The notes under the pieces are model-generated. The model had not been told where the DNA came from. It searched no databases and worked only from the letters and a program-made list of their open reading frames with translations. Shown here in pieces: positions 8,444 to 16,710 of a stretch of 64,000 nucleotides of DNA; within the stretch, counting starts at the first letter, position 1, and each line of letters begins with the position of its first letter. Source of the DNA: [Scytonema hofmanni] UTEX 2349 (lineage in GTDB: Bacteria > Cyanobacteriota > Cyanobacteriia > Cyanobacteriales > Nostocaceae); NCBI RefSeq assembly GCF_000582685.1, contig NZ_KK073768.1, positions 3,861,728 to 3,925,727 on the forward strand, written 5' to 3'. Both the position numbers and the translations under genes were made by a program.

Positions 8444-9183
8444 GAGCGAGAATTTTGATTAATCTGGGCAAATTTGGCTTGTAGATTGTGGCAAGATCCA
8501 TCATAAGCAATGCGTCCATTATCTAAAACGATCGCTCGTTGAGCATATTTTGCTGCTATCCCCAAATCATGCAAAACTGCGACAATTGTCATATTTTTCT
8601 GCAAGTGCAACTCAGATAAAGTCTGCATGACTTGTTGAGATGCTATGATATCTAACCCTGTAATTGGTTCATCGGCTAGAAGAATGGACGGTGATTGAAT
8701 TAAAGCACGAGCGATCGCTACTCGTTGTTGCTGTCCACCGCTCAGAGTACTGGTTTTTTGATAAGCTTGTTCTCTTAAGCCCAGCTGCTCTAATAACTGT
8801 AGTGCCAAACGCCGATCGCTTTTAGGAAATCCGAACAGGGTTTGCCAAGTTGTGTTTGCACTCAGACGTCCGCACAAAACATTTTCCACGGCAGATAATT
8901 GGCGAATCAATCCCCCACCTTGAAATAACATGGCAATATCGCGACGAATTTGTGGTAGATTTCGGGAATTCATCGCTACACCATTAATATGGATGTTTCC
9001 GTGATGGATTGGCACTAACCCAACAAGCGATCGCAGTAAAGTAGACTTACCCGCACCATTAAGTCCGAGCAATACGACAAATTCACCACGTTTAATTTGG
9101 CAATTAATGCCTTTCAAGATCGGACGATTCAAAGATGCAGCATAAGCTGTCTCGACGTTATGACACTCAATGATGGAATTCAT
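8440..9183 (-). CDS. phnC: Phosphonate/phosphite-type ABC transporter ATP-binding protein
   Basis: This 247-residue ATPase energises the transporter at the inner face of the membrane. Walker A is GLNGAGKST (40-48), the signature LSGGQQQRV starts at 147, Walker B is ILLADEP (167-173), and the switch histidine lies in VLHDLG. PhnC-type features include the FQGGGLI stretch after the Q-loop. It lies between phnD (174 nt upstream, a gap filled by repeats) and phnE (4-nt overlap). Confidence 0.94.
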   Translation of the reverse strand: MNSIIECHNVETAYAASLNRPILKGINCQIKRGEFVVLLGLNGAGKSTLLRSLVGLVPIHHGNIHINGVAMNSRNLPQIRRDIAMLFQGGGLIRQLSAVENVLCGRLSANTTWQTLFGFPKSDRRLALQLLEQLGLREQAYQKTSTLSGGQQQRVAIARALIQSPSILLADEPITGLDIIASQQVMQTLSELHLQKNMTIVAVLHDLGIAAKYAQRAIVLDNGRIAYDGSCHNLQAKFAQINQNSRS

Positions 9184-9189
9184 TATTAA

Positions 9190-9320
9190 TTAGGCAATGG
9201 GCATTGGGCAATGGGCATTGGGCATCTGGTAAAAATTAATTATGCGTTGCCCGAAACCCTTGTAGAGACGTAGCACTGCTACGTCTTTTCTGGAAATGTC
9301 TATTGGGCATTGGGTATTGG
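9190..9320. repeat. STRR array plus compound palindromic repeat between phnD and phnC
   Basis: GGCAATGGGCATTGG-type heptamers (9193-9225 and again about 9303-9320) flank one copy of the compound repeat (about 9229-9286). That repeat has a tail AATTATGCGTTGCCCGAAAC and a palindrome GAGACGTAGCACTGCTACGTC. The insertion separates two genes that normally lie close together in one operon. Confidence 0.8.
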
Positions 9321-9357
9321 TAATTCCTCCTTGTCCTCATACCCATTAATTCCCAAA

Positions 9358-10332
9358 TTAGGGACTAATTCCCGCATTTTTGAGAGCTGCGCTGATTCCT
9401 GCTAAGTGTTGGTTATGATCTACTCTTACCAATTCTGTAGAGTTATATAAATTACGTAGCAGTTGGTTATTTGGTGATTGATTTAACTTGAGTAAAGCGT
9501 TAATAATTTTTTCCCGCATTGCGGAAGGAACATCATCATCAATAGCAATACCGTGTGCGGGTACACCGGGAATTTTATGCAGAATTCGCAACTGACTTTT
9601 TTCAGCTTCGGTGATATACGGTGAATTGAGAGCATATTCTGACACCGCTGCTGCATCTGCCTGTCCGCGAATTACGGCTTGTAATGCTTTGCTGTAATTA
9701 CCACCATAGGAAACTTGTCCAAAGAATCCGTCTAAGCGATCGCGGTTTGGTACTAATTTTAATGTTACCAATTGACTAACTGGGAAAATAAATCCACTGC
9801 CAGAAGTCGGGGAGGTAAAAGCTATTCTTTTACCCCGCAGTTGTTCAAGAGTTGCTTTGGCTGAATTTCTCGTTTGCAAAGCACTATTTTTCGAGACAAC
9901 AAATATTGAGTTATAAGTGTATCTTCCAGAATAGGTTGAACGTACTTCTGCTAAATACAAGCGAGCGTTTGCTAATTCTTGCGCTTTCAATGCTGGACGG
10001 CTACTTAAAAAAGCGACATCAGCCCGATTTGCTCGCAAAGCTTCCACTGCCGCTGTATCATCGCCTACCTGCGCCTGTACTGGTATTTGCAGTTCTTTAG
10101 ATAAAAATGCGGCGACAGCGTTGGCTTTATTTTGCAAGTCTGTAGAATCGGATCTAGTAGGAAAGATTATTGTTAAATTTTTCTGGTTTTGGGCAAGTAA
10201 AGTTGATGTTTGTTGATTGGTGGTAGGCTTGGCGATAGTCGCTTGCATCCCTCCAAATATGCTGACACACAAACCTGTAATCGCCATCAATCCAGCCCCA
10301 GCGCCAAGGAACCCTTTTTTGCTCACACCCAT
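9358..10332 (-). CDS. phnD: Phosphonate/phosphite-type ABC transporter substrate-binding protein
   Basis: This is a 324-residue periplasmic binding protein of the PhnD family. Residues 1-34 are a signal peptide (KK, then a hydrophobic GAGAGLMAITGLCVSIFGG stretch, probable cleavage near TIA-K). The fold shows LTIIFPTRSDSTDLQNKANAV at the start of the mature part and the family segment GKRIAFTSPTSGSGFIFP near the middle, followed by GSYSKAL-like GGNYSKALQAVIRGQADAAAV. It captures the ligand and delivers it to PhnE. GGAGAA 7 nt before the ATG supports the start. It is first in the operon, behind a candidate extended -10 promoter. Confidence 0.92.
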   Translation of the reverse strand: MGVSKKGFLGAGAGLMAITGLCVSIFGGMQATIAKPTTNQQTSTLLAQNQKNLTIIFPTRSDSTDLQNKANAVAAFLSKELQIPVQAQVGDDTAAVEALRANRADVAFLSSRPALKAQELANARLYLAEVRSTYSGRYTYNSIFVVSKNSALQTRNSAKATLEQLRGKRIAFTSPTSGSGFIFPVSQLVTLKLVPNRDRLDGFFGQVSYGGNYSKALQAVIRGQADAAAVSEYALNSPYITEAEKSQLRILHKIPGVPAHGIAIDDDVPSAMREKIINALLKLNQSPNNQLLRNLYNSTELVRVDHNQHLAGISAALKNAGISP

Positions 10333-10428
10333 TTGTAATTCTCCATTCGGAAATATTATTAGTATTTTTGCTAATTAGTTTCAATTAGTTTGTTAAAAAG
10401 CTTAGAGCTTTGAGGAACAAAAGTCAAT

Positions 10429-10437
10429 ATTATACCA
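10429..10437 (-). promoter_or_regulatory. Candidate extended -10 promoter of phnD
   Basis: On the minus strand TGGTATAAT (TGn plus TATAAT) lies about 97 nt upstream of the phnD start. No good -35 element is visible, which is usual for extended -10 promoters. I did not recognise a convincing Pho box. Confidence 0.4.
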
Positions 10438-10947
10438 AATTTCATTTACAGACTTTTTTCTTCGAGACACTTTGCGATGGTGGTTTGCAGATGCCTGAGC
10501 GCGATCGCGCATCGAATACCCAAAAAAAAATACCCAACCCGTCTTTTCAGATTGGTTGAGTGTTTGGTGTCTTGCTTAATGCTATTGACTGTATCCTGTC
10601 AATTAAAAAAAATTCTACAGCTTATTTCATCAGACTTTTGTCATGACCTAAGCATGACTAAAGTACTGCAAACCCTATGTAGGTTGTCAAAAACCCCAGG
10701 TGGTGCGCGATCGCTCTCATGTCTCGACTCAATTAAAAAGGGCGATCGCTCTCAATACGCTGTTAAGGCAAGAGACGCGATAAATCGCCGTCTCTACAAA
10801 GGATTTGTTATTGTAAAGACGGCGATTTATCGCGTCTTTGTGATCTATAGTTTTTTACCTTATCCGAACTGTATTGCGATCGCTCTTTTATCTCGACTCA
10901 ATTAAAAAGCGCGATCGCTTATAGACTTCTTGCATAAATCAAAAAAA

Positions 10948-11020
10948 GAACCCCACCCCGCCTTTGACTTACGTCAAAGTCTCCCCTCCCCGCAGGCGGG
11001 GAGGGGCTGGGGGTGGGGTG
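10948..11020. repeat. GC-rich nested-hairpin repeat, copy 2 (inverted)
   Basis: This is the reverse complement of the element at 7533-7603. It has the same outer GAACCCCACCCC and central CCCCTCCCCGC stems, but the small hairpin is different (TTTGACTTACGTCAAA instead of AAAGCTGCGCTTT). Both forms fold, so the small stem has changed while staying paired. Confidence 0.8.
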
Positions 11021-11062
11021 TTATGGGAATGAGTGCAAGAGGTCTTATATCTTGATAAAAAC

Positions 11063-13633
11063 TTAAGTCAGCGAAGATTGCAAGAACTTTCGCATAGATT
11101 GCGCTTCGATATACTCAGGGAAGATGCTTGAAAAGTCCTCCAAGTCACGAATTGCATCACGCATAGGCTCTAATAGTGCATGGCTGGAGAGAGCATAGTC
11201 ATATAAGCCCTGTGATAATTCAACATTTCCACCAATTAGATAGTAAAGAGCGAGATTAAAGGTATTGCCCCAGTCTTTAGCATCTTTTTGGTAATTTTGT
11301 TCAGCAAGTTTGGTGGCATTATTAAGGTCAACCCGTGCTTTGTCTACTTGGTTGAGAGCTTGATAGGCTAAGGCTCGGCTGTAAAGATACTCATCATCAG
11401 GTTTTAAGTTGATAGCACAGTTAAAGTTTTCAAGAGCTTCATTGTACCGCTTCAGCATCAGATAAGTTTGACCTCGATTTGCGATCGCCCAATCGAGTTT
11501 AGGATTTAATTCAATGGCTTGGTCAAAATCTTTAAGAGCTTCTGGGTAACGCTTCATTGAGCGATAAGTTTCACCTCGACTGGCAATTGCCCAGTCGAGT
11601 TTAGGATTTAATTCAATGGCTTGGTCAAAGTCTTTGAGCGCTTCTTCGTAACGCTCGATAAAGTGATAAGTTTCACCTCGACTAGCGATCGCCCAATTGG
11701 ATTTAGGATTAAGTTCAATGGCACAGTTAAAGTCTTTGAGAGCTTCTTCGTAACGTTTCATCAAGCAGTAAGTTCGACCTCGATTTGCCATCGCCCAATC
11801 GAGTTTAGGATTTAATTCAATGGCACAGTCAAAGTCTTTGAGAGCTTCTTCGTAACGTTTCATCACGCGGTAAGTTTGACCTCGACCTGCCATCGCCAAA
11901 TCAGATTTAGGATTAATTTCAATGGCACAGTCAAAGTCTTTGAGAGCTTCTTCGTAGCGCTCCATCCAGCGGTAAGTGTAACCTCGCCAACATAAAGCAA
12001 TTAATCGGCACTGAGACTGAATTTCAGAATGCTCTAGCAGTGCCGTAAACATTTCCACAGTAACTTCATTACGTTTTTCTTCATAAGCCTTTAACCCATT
12101 GGCTAGCTGCTCCCCCCAGCGTTCAACTTCAGCATTATCCCCATTTTTACCAGCTTGCACCATCGTTTCTGCCCAACGCAAAGCAAAAGAACGTTGATTG
12201 TCGAAAGCAGCAAGGAATTCATTGAGAGCTATGGGCAAACTTTTTTGCGGTGTTTGACATAAGCCGTGATACAAAACATTTAAAGCGTGACTTTGCCAAG
12301 TTGCGTCGCTGTATTTTTTCTCTTCATTTAGTTGCAGATTATTTCGCAAAGTGTCGTAATATTCTCCTAACTTGCCATGAAGGTCAGCCCAACTTTGCGG
12401 GGAAGAAAGACGCTTGTGGCGGAGCATTTGCGTTTTTACGACTTCATGATAAGCCCAGCCATCAGTACGTTCTTCAATAAACGGCATTTCTTTCAGCCAG
12501 TTAAAGAGATCGTCAGCTTCATTTTCCCCTCGCAATTTCGCCAAAACATCTCGATTTAAACTACGTGGAATTGCAGCATCCAAAGCTAATTGTCGCCGCT
12601 TGGGGTCGTCAATCCATTTTAAGAAGCGTTCTACAGCTGTACCACTAGGATCGCCTACTTGACTGGGGTCATTGGGACTTTCAGCCGCTAAAGTTGCCAC
12701 TAATAGCGGCAAATGTCCAGAAAGACGTAAAATAACTTCAATAACCCGACTGTTAGTAATGCCTTTACGAGTCAAATACTGTTGAGCTTCTTCCTCCGTA
12801 AACGGTTCCAAAGGAAAACGAATCATTAACCCTTCGTAAGGCGCCCAATGATTTTTATCTAATTCTTGCCGTCCGGCGATAATAACTAATATATTTAGAG
12901 GTACTTCACCGTAACGACCTTCTAAAATTTCCCGCAGCCAGTTATCAAGAAAATCCTCGGTGGATTCATAAGTATCGAAAAACAGCGCTACGCCAGACTT
13001 ATCGGCTAATTTGGAAATATCCTGCAAAAATAGCGGAGTCAGCACTTCCACAGGTTCTTGAATTAAGCGAACTTCGTCTTTATTGGTTAATTTCTTCGCT
13101 ACATAAGATGCCCATTCCCCAGCTTGCGAGGCTACAGCATCTTCATCTATAAAGTCAAATACAGCCCCCCCAACGGGAACTCGACGCGCTAAAAGCACAC
13201 CTGTTTTTGCCACAGTTTTTCCCACAAAAGCGGAAAATCCTTGAGGTGCTTCGGGATCGCTTTCTAATTCTTGCCGCTTCTGACGATAAACTTTGTAGCG
13301 TTCTGTAAACTGCGGCAGTTTATAATTTTGCTGTTCCAACTGTTCAGCCAAACGTCCCATAGCTTCGGGGACAGATTTTTCAATATCATTTGTATGAGCC
13401 GCGATGATTTTTGCTGACTCCGCCATTTTGCGAAACTGGCGCAACAGTGTGCTTTTACCTACACCCCCTTGACCCCAAACGTTAAACAGAAAGTGCCGAC
13501 ATGAGTCTTCCAGGGACAAGTCCATATTTTGACGAAACAGGCTAACTTGTTCTTCACGCCCGACAAAGCCTGATTGCTGCCGTTGCTGAAGGATATCTTG
13601 TAAGCTCTTGGGCTTTTTTTGGGGGTTATTCAC
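11063..13633 (-). CDS. STAND (NB-ARC-like) NTPase with C-terminal TPR array
   Basis: This 856-residue protein begins with a short leader and FVGREEQV. The NTPase module has Walker A GQGGVGKST (54-62), Walker B VALFFDTYES (215-224), a sensor-like ILVIIAGRQ (248-255) and the GxP-type motif SGHLPLLV (305-312). Residues about 330-540 are helical. Residues about 548-765 are six nearly identical 34-residue TPR units (core RYEEALKDFDCAIELNPK) plus one diverged unit. This is the layout of signal-sensing STAND proteins, in which the TPRs sense and the NTPase oligomerises. No N-terminal effector domain (TIR, protease, nuclease) is visible, so a partner would have to supply one, and none is adjacent. 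It stands alone between repeat-rich gaps. Regulation or defence are both possible. Confidence 0.85.
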   Translation of the reverse strand: MNNPQKKPKSLQDILQQRQQSGFVGREEQVSLFRQNMDLSLEDSCRHFLFNVWGQGGVGKSTLLRQFRKMAESAKIIAAHTNDIEKSVPEAMGRLAEQLEQQNYKLPQFTERYKVYRQKRQELESDPEAPQGFSAFVGKTVAKTGVLLARRVPVGGAVFDFIDEDAVASQAGEWASYVAKKLTNKDEVRLIQEPVEVLTPLFLQDISKLADKSGVALFFDTYESTEDFLDNWLREILEGRYGEVPLNILVIIAGRQELDKNHWAPYEGLMIRFPLEPFTEEEAQQYLTRKGITNSRVIEVILRLSGHLPLLVATLAAESPNDPSQVGDPSGTAVERFLKWIDDPKRRQLALDAAIPRSLNRDVLAKLRGENEADDLFNWLKEMPFIEERTDGWAYHEVVKTQMLRHKRLSSPQSWADLHGKLGEYYDTLRNNLQLNEEKKYSDATWQSHALNVLYHGLCQTPQKSLPIALNEFLAAFDNQRSFALRWAETMVQAGKNGDNAEVERWGEQLANGLKAYEEKRNEVTVEMFTALLEHSEIQSQCRLIALCWRGYTYRWMERYEEALKDFDCAIEINPKSDLAMAGRGQTYRVMKRYEEALKDFDCAIELNPKLDWAMANRGRTYCLMKRYEEALKDFNCAIELNPKSNWAIASRGETYHFIERYEEALKDFDQAIELNPKLDWAIASRGETYRSMKRYPEALKDFDQAIELNPKLDWAIANRGQTYLMLKRYNEALENFNCAINLKPDDEYLYSRALAYQALNQVDKARVDLNNATKLAEQNYQKDAKDWGNTFNLALYYLIGGNVELSQGLYDYALSSHALLEPMRDAIRDLEDFSSIFPEYIEAQSMRKFLQSSLT

Positions 13634-14190
13634 TTCTGTTTGGGCTAGAGGTGCGATTACTTACAGGATAACTACTAATTATGCACCCCCGATTTCGGAT
13701 TTTGAGAAATTCTTTTTAGTAGGTACGTTATATTATGTCCGCTTGATTACCGCTCTATATGAAACCCTATTTTCAGGTTAGTCCGCGCAGGGGGACTTTG
13801 TTTGTGTAGCCGCAATTTTAATCGTCGGGCTTCTTACCGTGTACACAGAACTCGGAAAAACCTCACCCTCGCTTTACCCTTGGGTAAATCTTTCTCTCTC
13901 CTTACTAAGGAGAGGGATGTCCGGAACGGACAGGGTGAGGTTTTTCAAGATTTTTGAGAAGCCCCGACGACTGGAAGTCGCACGCCAGATGCTTCAACGC
14001 GGGGAACCCGCGCAACGCACTGGCTTGGCTACACAAACAAAGTCCGCCTGCGCGGACTAATCTAAAAATAAAGAATAATAATTATGAAGCCCCGACGACT
14101 GGAAGTCGCGGCTACACAAACAAAGTCCGCCTGCGCGGACTAATTTAAACATAGGGTTTTAAATTTAATCTGGCAAGAGTAATAAAAACA
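13634..14190. other. Intergenic region packed with structured repeats
   Basis: Upstream of the STAND gene lie three copies of a repeat carrying GACTTTGTTTGTGTAGCC or its complement (about 13788-13812, 14026-14057 and 14112-14143). They are linked to GACGACTGGAAGTCG (or ATCGTCGGGCTTCT). A four-stem element lies at 13856-13945. The motif ATTATGTCCG at about 13733 recurs at 49649 and 49727. No credible gene is present. Confidence 0.65.
13856..13945. repeat. Cloverleaf-like repeat: one outer stem enclosing three hairpins
   Basis: AAAAACCTCACCCT (13856-13869) pairs perfectly with AGGGTGAGGTTTTT (13932-13945). Inside are three perfect hairpins: TTTACCC/GGGTAAA (13873-13888), CTCTCCTTA/TAAGGAGAG (13896-13914) and GTCCG/CGGAC (13919-13931). 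It is not a tRNA, since the arms do not have tRNA lengths or invariant bases. Confidence 0.75.
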
Positions 14191-14400
14191 AGGAACGTTC
14201 TCACTTCAAACAAGAACGTTCTCACTTGAAACAGGAACGTTCTCACTTGAAACAGGAACGTTCTCACTTGAAACAGGAACATTCTCACTTGAAACAGGAA
14301 CGTTCTCACTTGAAACAGGAACGTTCTCACTTCAAACAGGAATGTTCTCACTTCAAACAGGAATGTTCTCACTTCAAACAGGAACGTTCTCACTTCAAAC
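14191..14400. repeat. Minisatellite: ten 21-bp units with a GAACGTTC palindrome
   Basis: Exactly ten units of 21 bp follow each other without spacers (consensus AGGAACGTTCTCACTTSAAAC). Seven keep the perfect palindrome GAACGTTC; one has GAACATTC and two GAATGTTC. Because 21 is divisible by 3, both strands stay open as 7-residue peptide repeats, but there is no start site context and the frames run into unrelated sequence. I read it as non-coding. Confidence 0.9.
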
Positions 14401-14555
14401 CCCAAAATAAAAGCTTTGAACTCGGAACGTCTAGCTTTACACCAAAACATCCAAATTCAAAGCTGAAAAATTTAACTTCCAAGTTAAAATCATCGAGTCC
14501 GCAAAGAGGGACTTTGTTCGTACAGCTAGCAAACTCTGTTCAGAGGATGCTAAAA

Positions 14556-15023
14556 TTACGATGTCTTTACTGGCACTCTCTTAGTTTTTCGAGCAAAGCG
14601 GCGCCCTAAATCATTGACCATTGAATCTAAACCAGTGCCTTTACCGCTTGCTTTGGCGTAATTGTAAACCATCAACCCCGCAGCATAAGCTTCACTACCC
14701 ACTGCAACAGCAGTATCATCCACGAGTTCTTGCAGTTGCGTCAACGACAACAAAATTGGATACAACGCTTCAAATAGTTCGATATCCCGACGCATTTCAT
14801 CCAAATCAAACGATCGCGGTAAAAAGTCTGGGTTTTGTGTCCCCACTTCCAGCGCTTTAATTACAAAAGCGCGACTTTTATCACCAAGCTTGGGTAAAGT
14901 TTTCCGATCTTCCGCTGTCAAATCAACCAAAAACGGTAATTTTTGCCGAATAGTGGCGATCGCATCCATCACTGCCAGCCGATCTGATGCCGAAAGATTC
15001 GCACTGATTCGATTGTCTGCCAT
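14556..15023 (-). CDS. Conserved hypothetical protein, helical, 155 residues
   Basis: I do not recognise the family. The product is soluble, with no signal peptide or membrane segment, and largely helical and acidic in the middle (residues 70-110). Its C-terminus is basic (RRFARKTKRVPVK). The codon use and the internal HIP1 sites match the neighbours, and an in-frame ATG follows AGTAAGAAAA, a weak ribosome site. It stands alone, with a 21-bp satellite downstream. Confidence 0.65.
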   Translation of the reverse strand: MADNRISANLSASDRLAVMDAIATIRQKLPFLVDLTAEDRKTLPKLGDKSRAFVIKALEVGTQNPDFLPRSFDLDEMRRDIELFEALYPILLSLTQLQELVDDTAVAVGSEAYAAGLMVYNYAKASGKGTGLDSMVNDLGRRFARKTKRVPVKTS

Positions 15024-15563
15024 TTTTCTTACTCCATTGAGTTTACTAAACTAAGTATTCCCAAAACGAGAGAGCGATCGCATCGGCATCATCTTTATTT
15101 TCCATCGCATAAGTGAAATTCGTCGTCAAGCTTTACGACTATAAGATTGTAGACTGCAAAAACCCTTAACTTGTCACGTATCCTCTAACACTCAACTTTT
15201 ACATCGCACCGCTATATTTACCCCAAGTCGCAAATCAGTAAACCAAAAGCAGAAGTAGGAAATGACAAGACCGTTTTGCAAACAAGCTCCCAAGACTCTC
15301 CCGCCTTGCACGTAGTTTTGGTTTTGACATTCATATTTCCAGGTGCAAGATTTGATAGAAAAAATTCTAAAAAAAAGCAGGCATCATCCGTAATGATTCA
15401 GATTGAATCTGTATACCTAAATATACTAAACCAACAAAAACATTCTTCAACACTCAATTAAGTATCAATAATATTGAAATAATTGCAGTCAAGTAAGAAG
15501 AAAATAAATTGGTTTTAGTACACCTTTTCTACAGAGATCAAAAGAATTAATTCGAGGTTAATC
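15024..15563. other. Intergenic region, 540 bp, promoter side of the AurF-like gene
   Basis: The sequence is AT-rich, with a small hairpin GTCGT/ACGAC at about 15122-15139. I see no gene; a 61-codon frame at 15276-15461 has no ribosome site or family likeness. The promoters of the flanking divergent genes should lie here. Confidence 0.5.
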
Positions 15564-16577
15564 ATGAACTGTACTGCTGTATTTAATCAACAAAGAAATA
15601 TCTCTAACAACACAAATCAATCTCGTCGGCAAGAAACTTCCTATTCTCGGAACCTACTAGAGAAAATGAATGTAAACTGGCATAAACATGCTCGAGTTAA
15701 ACAAAAAATCAATGAGCAGTCTAACCCAGAATTGACATTTGATGAAACAATATCCGACTTCCGCACTGATTTACTACCGTTTAAAGCACACCCTGACTTT
15801 TTAGCAGCACCAACACAGATGCAGACGAAAATTCTCTCTGCTGGTTGGATAGCTTATAACGAAAAGACTATCGATATCGAAGCGAAAGTGATTACGCCAG
15901 CCTGCAACCACATCATCTATAGAAGTGTACCAGGGGTAGAAGATGGAATTAGCCAACAGATTGCTAGTGAAACATTAGTAGATGAAGCTTATCATATACT
16001 GTTGGTAGTTAACGCTTGTCACATTACCAGAAAGCGTCGAGGTTTAGAGTCATTACGTTTACCAGAGTTCAATTTGGTAAGCAAGATGCAGCGTGAACAA
16101 GAACGTTATCCTGAAACTTGGCAAAAAACCCTGATTCAAGTAGCCACAGCCATTGTTTCTGAGGTATTTATCAGTGACTACTTGGATTTACTGTCGAATG
16201 ATACGACGATCCAACCATTCAACCGCCTGACGGTTGCGACACATAAACGTGATGAGCTTTCTCATAGTGGCATCTTCAAACATCTAGCCAAGTGCATTTA
16301 TAGTGAGCTAACCCAAGAGCAAAAAGACTTTTTTATTGAAGTTTTACCTAAACCTGTGTTGTGGTTTGCTAATGTCGAGTTGAATGTTTGGCAAACGATG
16401 CTCGAACAAATTGGGTTTGTAAAAGCAGAATCAATGATTGCTGACTGTGCGGCAGCTAACGAAGTCAACTTGTTACGCATTGATTACTCTGAGTTAATCA
16501 CTCTGGCTAGCGAGATGGGTATTTTAGACTCGCAACGTGGTGTCGATAGCTTTGCAAAAGCTGGCTTGTTTAATTAA
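15564..16577 (+). CDS. AurF-type di-iron oxygenase (arylamine N-oxygenase family)
   Basis: The 337-residue protein carries all seven metal ligands of AurF, the p-aminobenzoate N-oxygenase. They are Glu106, Glu141 and His144 (DEAYH), Glu200 (VSEVF), and His227, Glu231 and His234 (THKRDELSHSG). Against AurF (E101, E136, H139, E196, H223, E227, H230) the offset is 5 for the first three and 4 for the rest, which is a very close fit. The family uses a di-iron centre and O2 to oxidise amines to hydroxylamine or nitro groups, or related substrates. The first ~45 residues are polar and probably disordered. GAGGT 6 nt before the ATG supports the start. The substrate is unknown; a glutamine amidotransferase follows 133 nt downstream. 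Confidence 0.88.
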   Translation: MNCTAVFNQQRNISNNTNQSRRQETSYSRNLLEKMNVNWHKHARVKQKINEQSNPELTFDETISDFRTDLLPFKAHPDFLAAPTQMQTKILSAGWIAYNEKTIDIEAKVITPACNHIIYRSVPGVEDGISQQIASETLVDEAYHILLVVNACHITRKRRGLESLRLPEFNLVSKMQREQERYPETWQKTLIQVATAIVSEVFISDYLDLLSNDTTIQPFNRLTVATHKRDELSHSGIFKHLAKCIYSELTQEQKDFFIEVLPKPVLWFANVELNVWQTMLEQIGFVKAESMIADCAAANEVNLLRIDYSELITLASEMGILDSQRGVDSFAKAGLFN

Positions 16578-16710
16578 CTACTTTTAGACCATTTTGGATT
16601 TTAGATTGAGCATTGCCTTCTTGTTCTAGCTTGTAAGAAGATGTCTGTCGCAATCATTTTATTTCTCTTACTCCATAAGTCAATTCACTGCTTTATACAT
16701 AAGAAAGATT

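Larger units (their letters stand above)
10333..11062. other. Intergenic region with several repeat families
   Basis: This 730-bp gap lies between phnD and the STAND gene. Besides the phnD promoter region it holds two copies of CTCGACTCAATTAAAAAG joined to GCGATCGC (10723-10748 and 10892-10918), several HIP1 sites, and a palindromic pair with GACGCGATAAATCG cores (about 10768-10845). It also holds the GC-rich nested-hairpin repeat. An open frame of 142 codons on the plus strand (10477-10905) consists largely of these repeats and is not credible. Confidence 0.65.

Noticed and set aside
10477..10905. 142-codon plus-strand frame between phnD and the STAND gene
   Set aside because: It is built from HIP1 sites, palindromic repeats and a duplicated CTCGACTCAATT motif, with no protein-family pattern.
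13856..13945. Possible tRNA from the cloverleaf fold
   Set aside because: The outer stem is 14 bp and the arms lack the D, anticodon and T-loop invariants.
14145..14609. Open frames on both strands through the 21-bp satellite
   Set aside because: They stay open only because the period is a multiple of three. They encode 7-residue repeats and lack start-site context.
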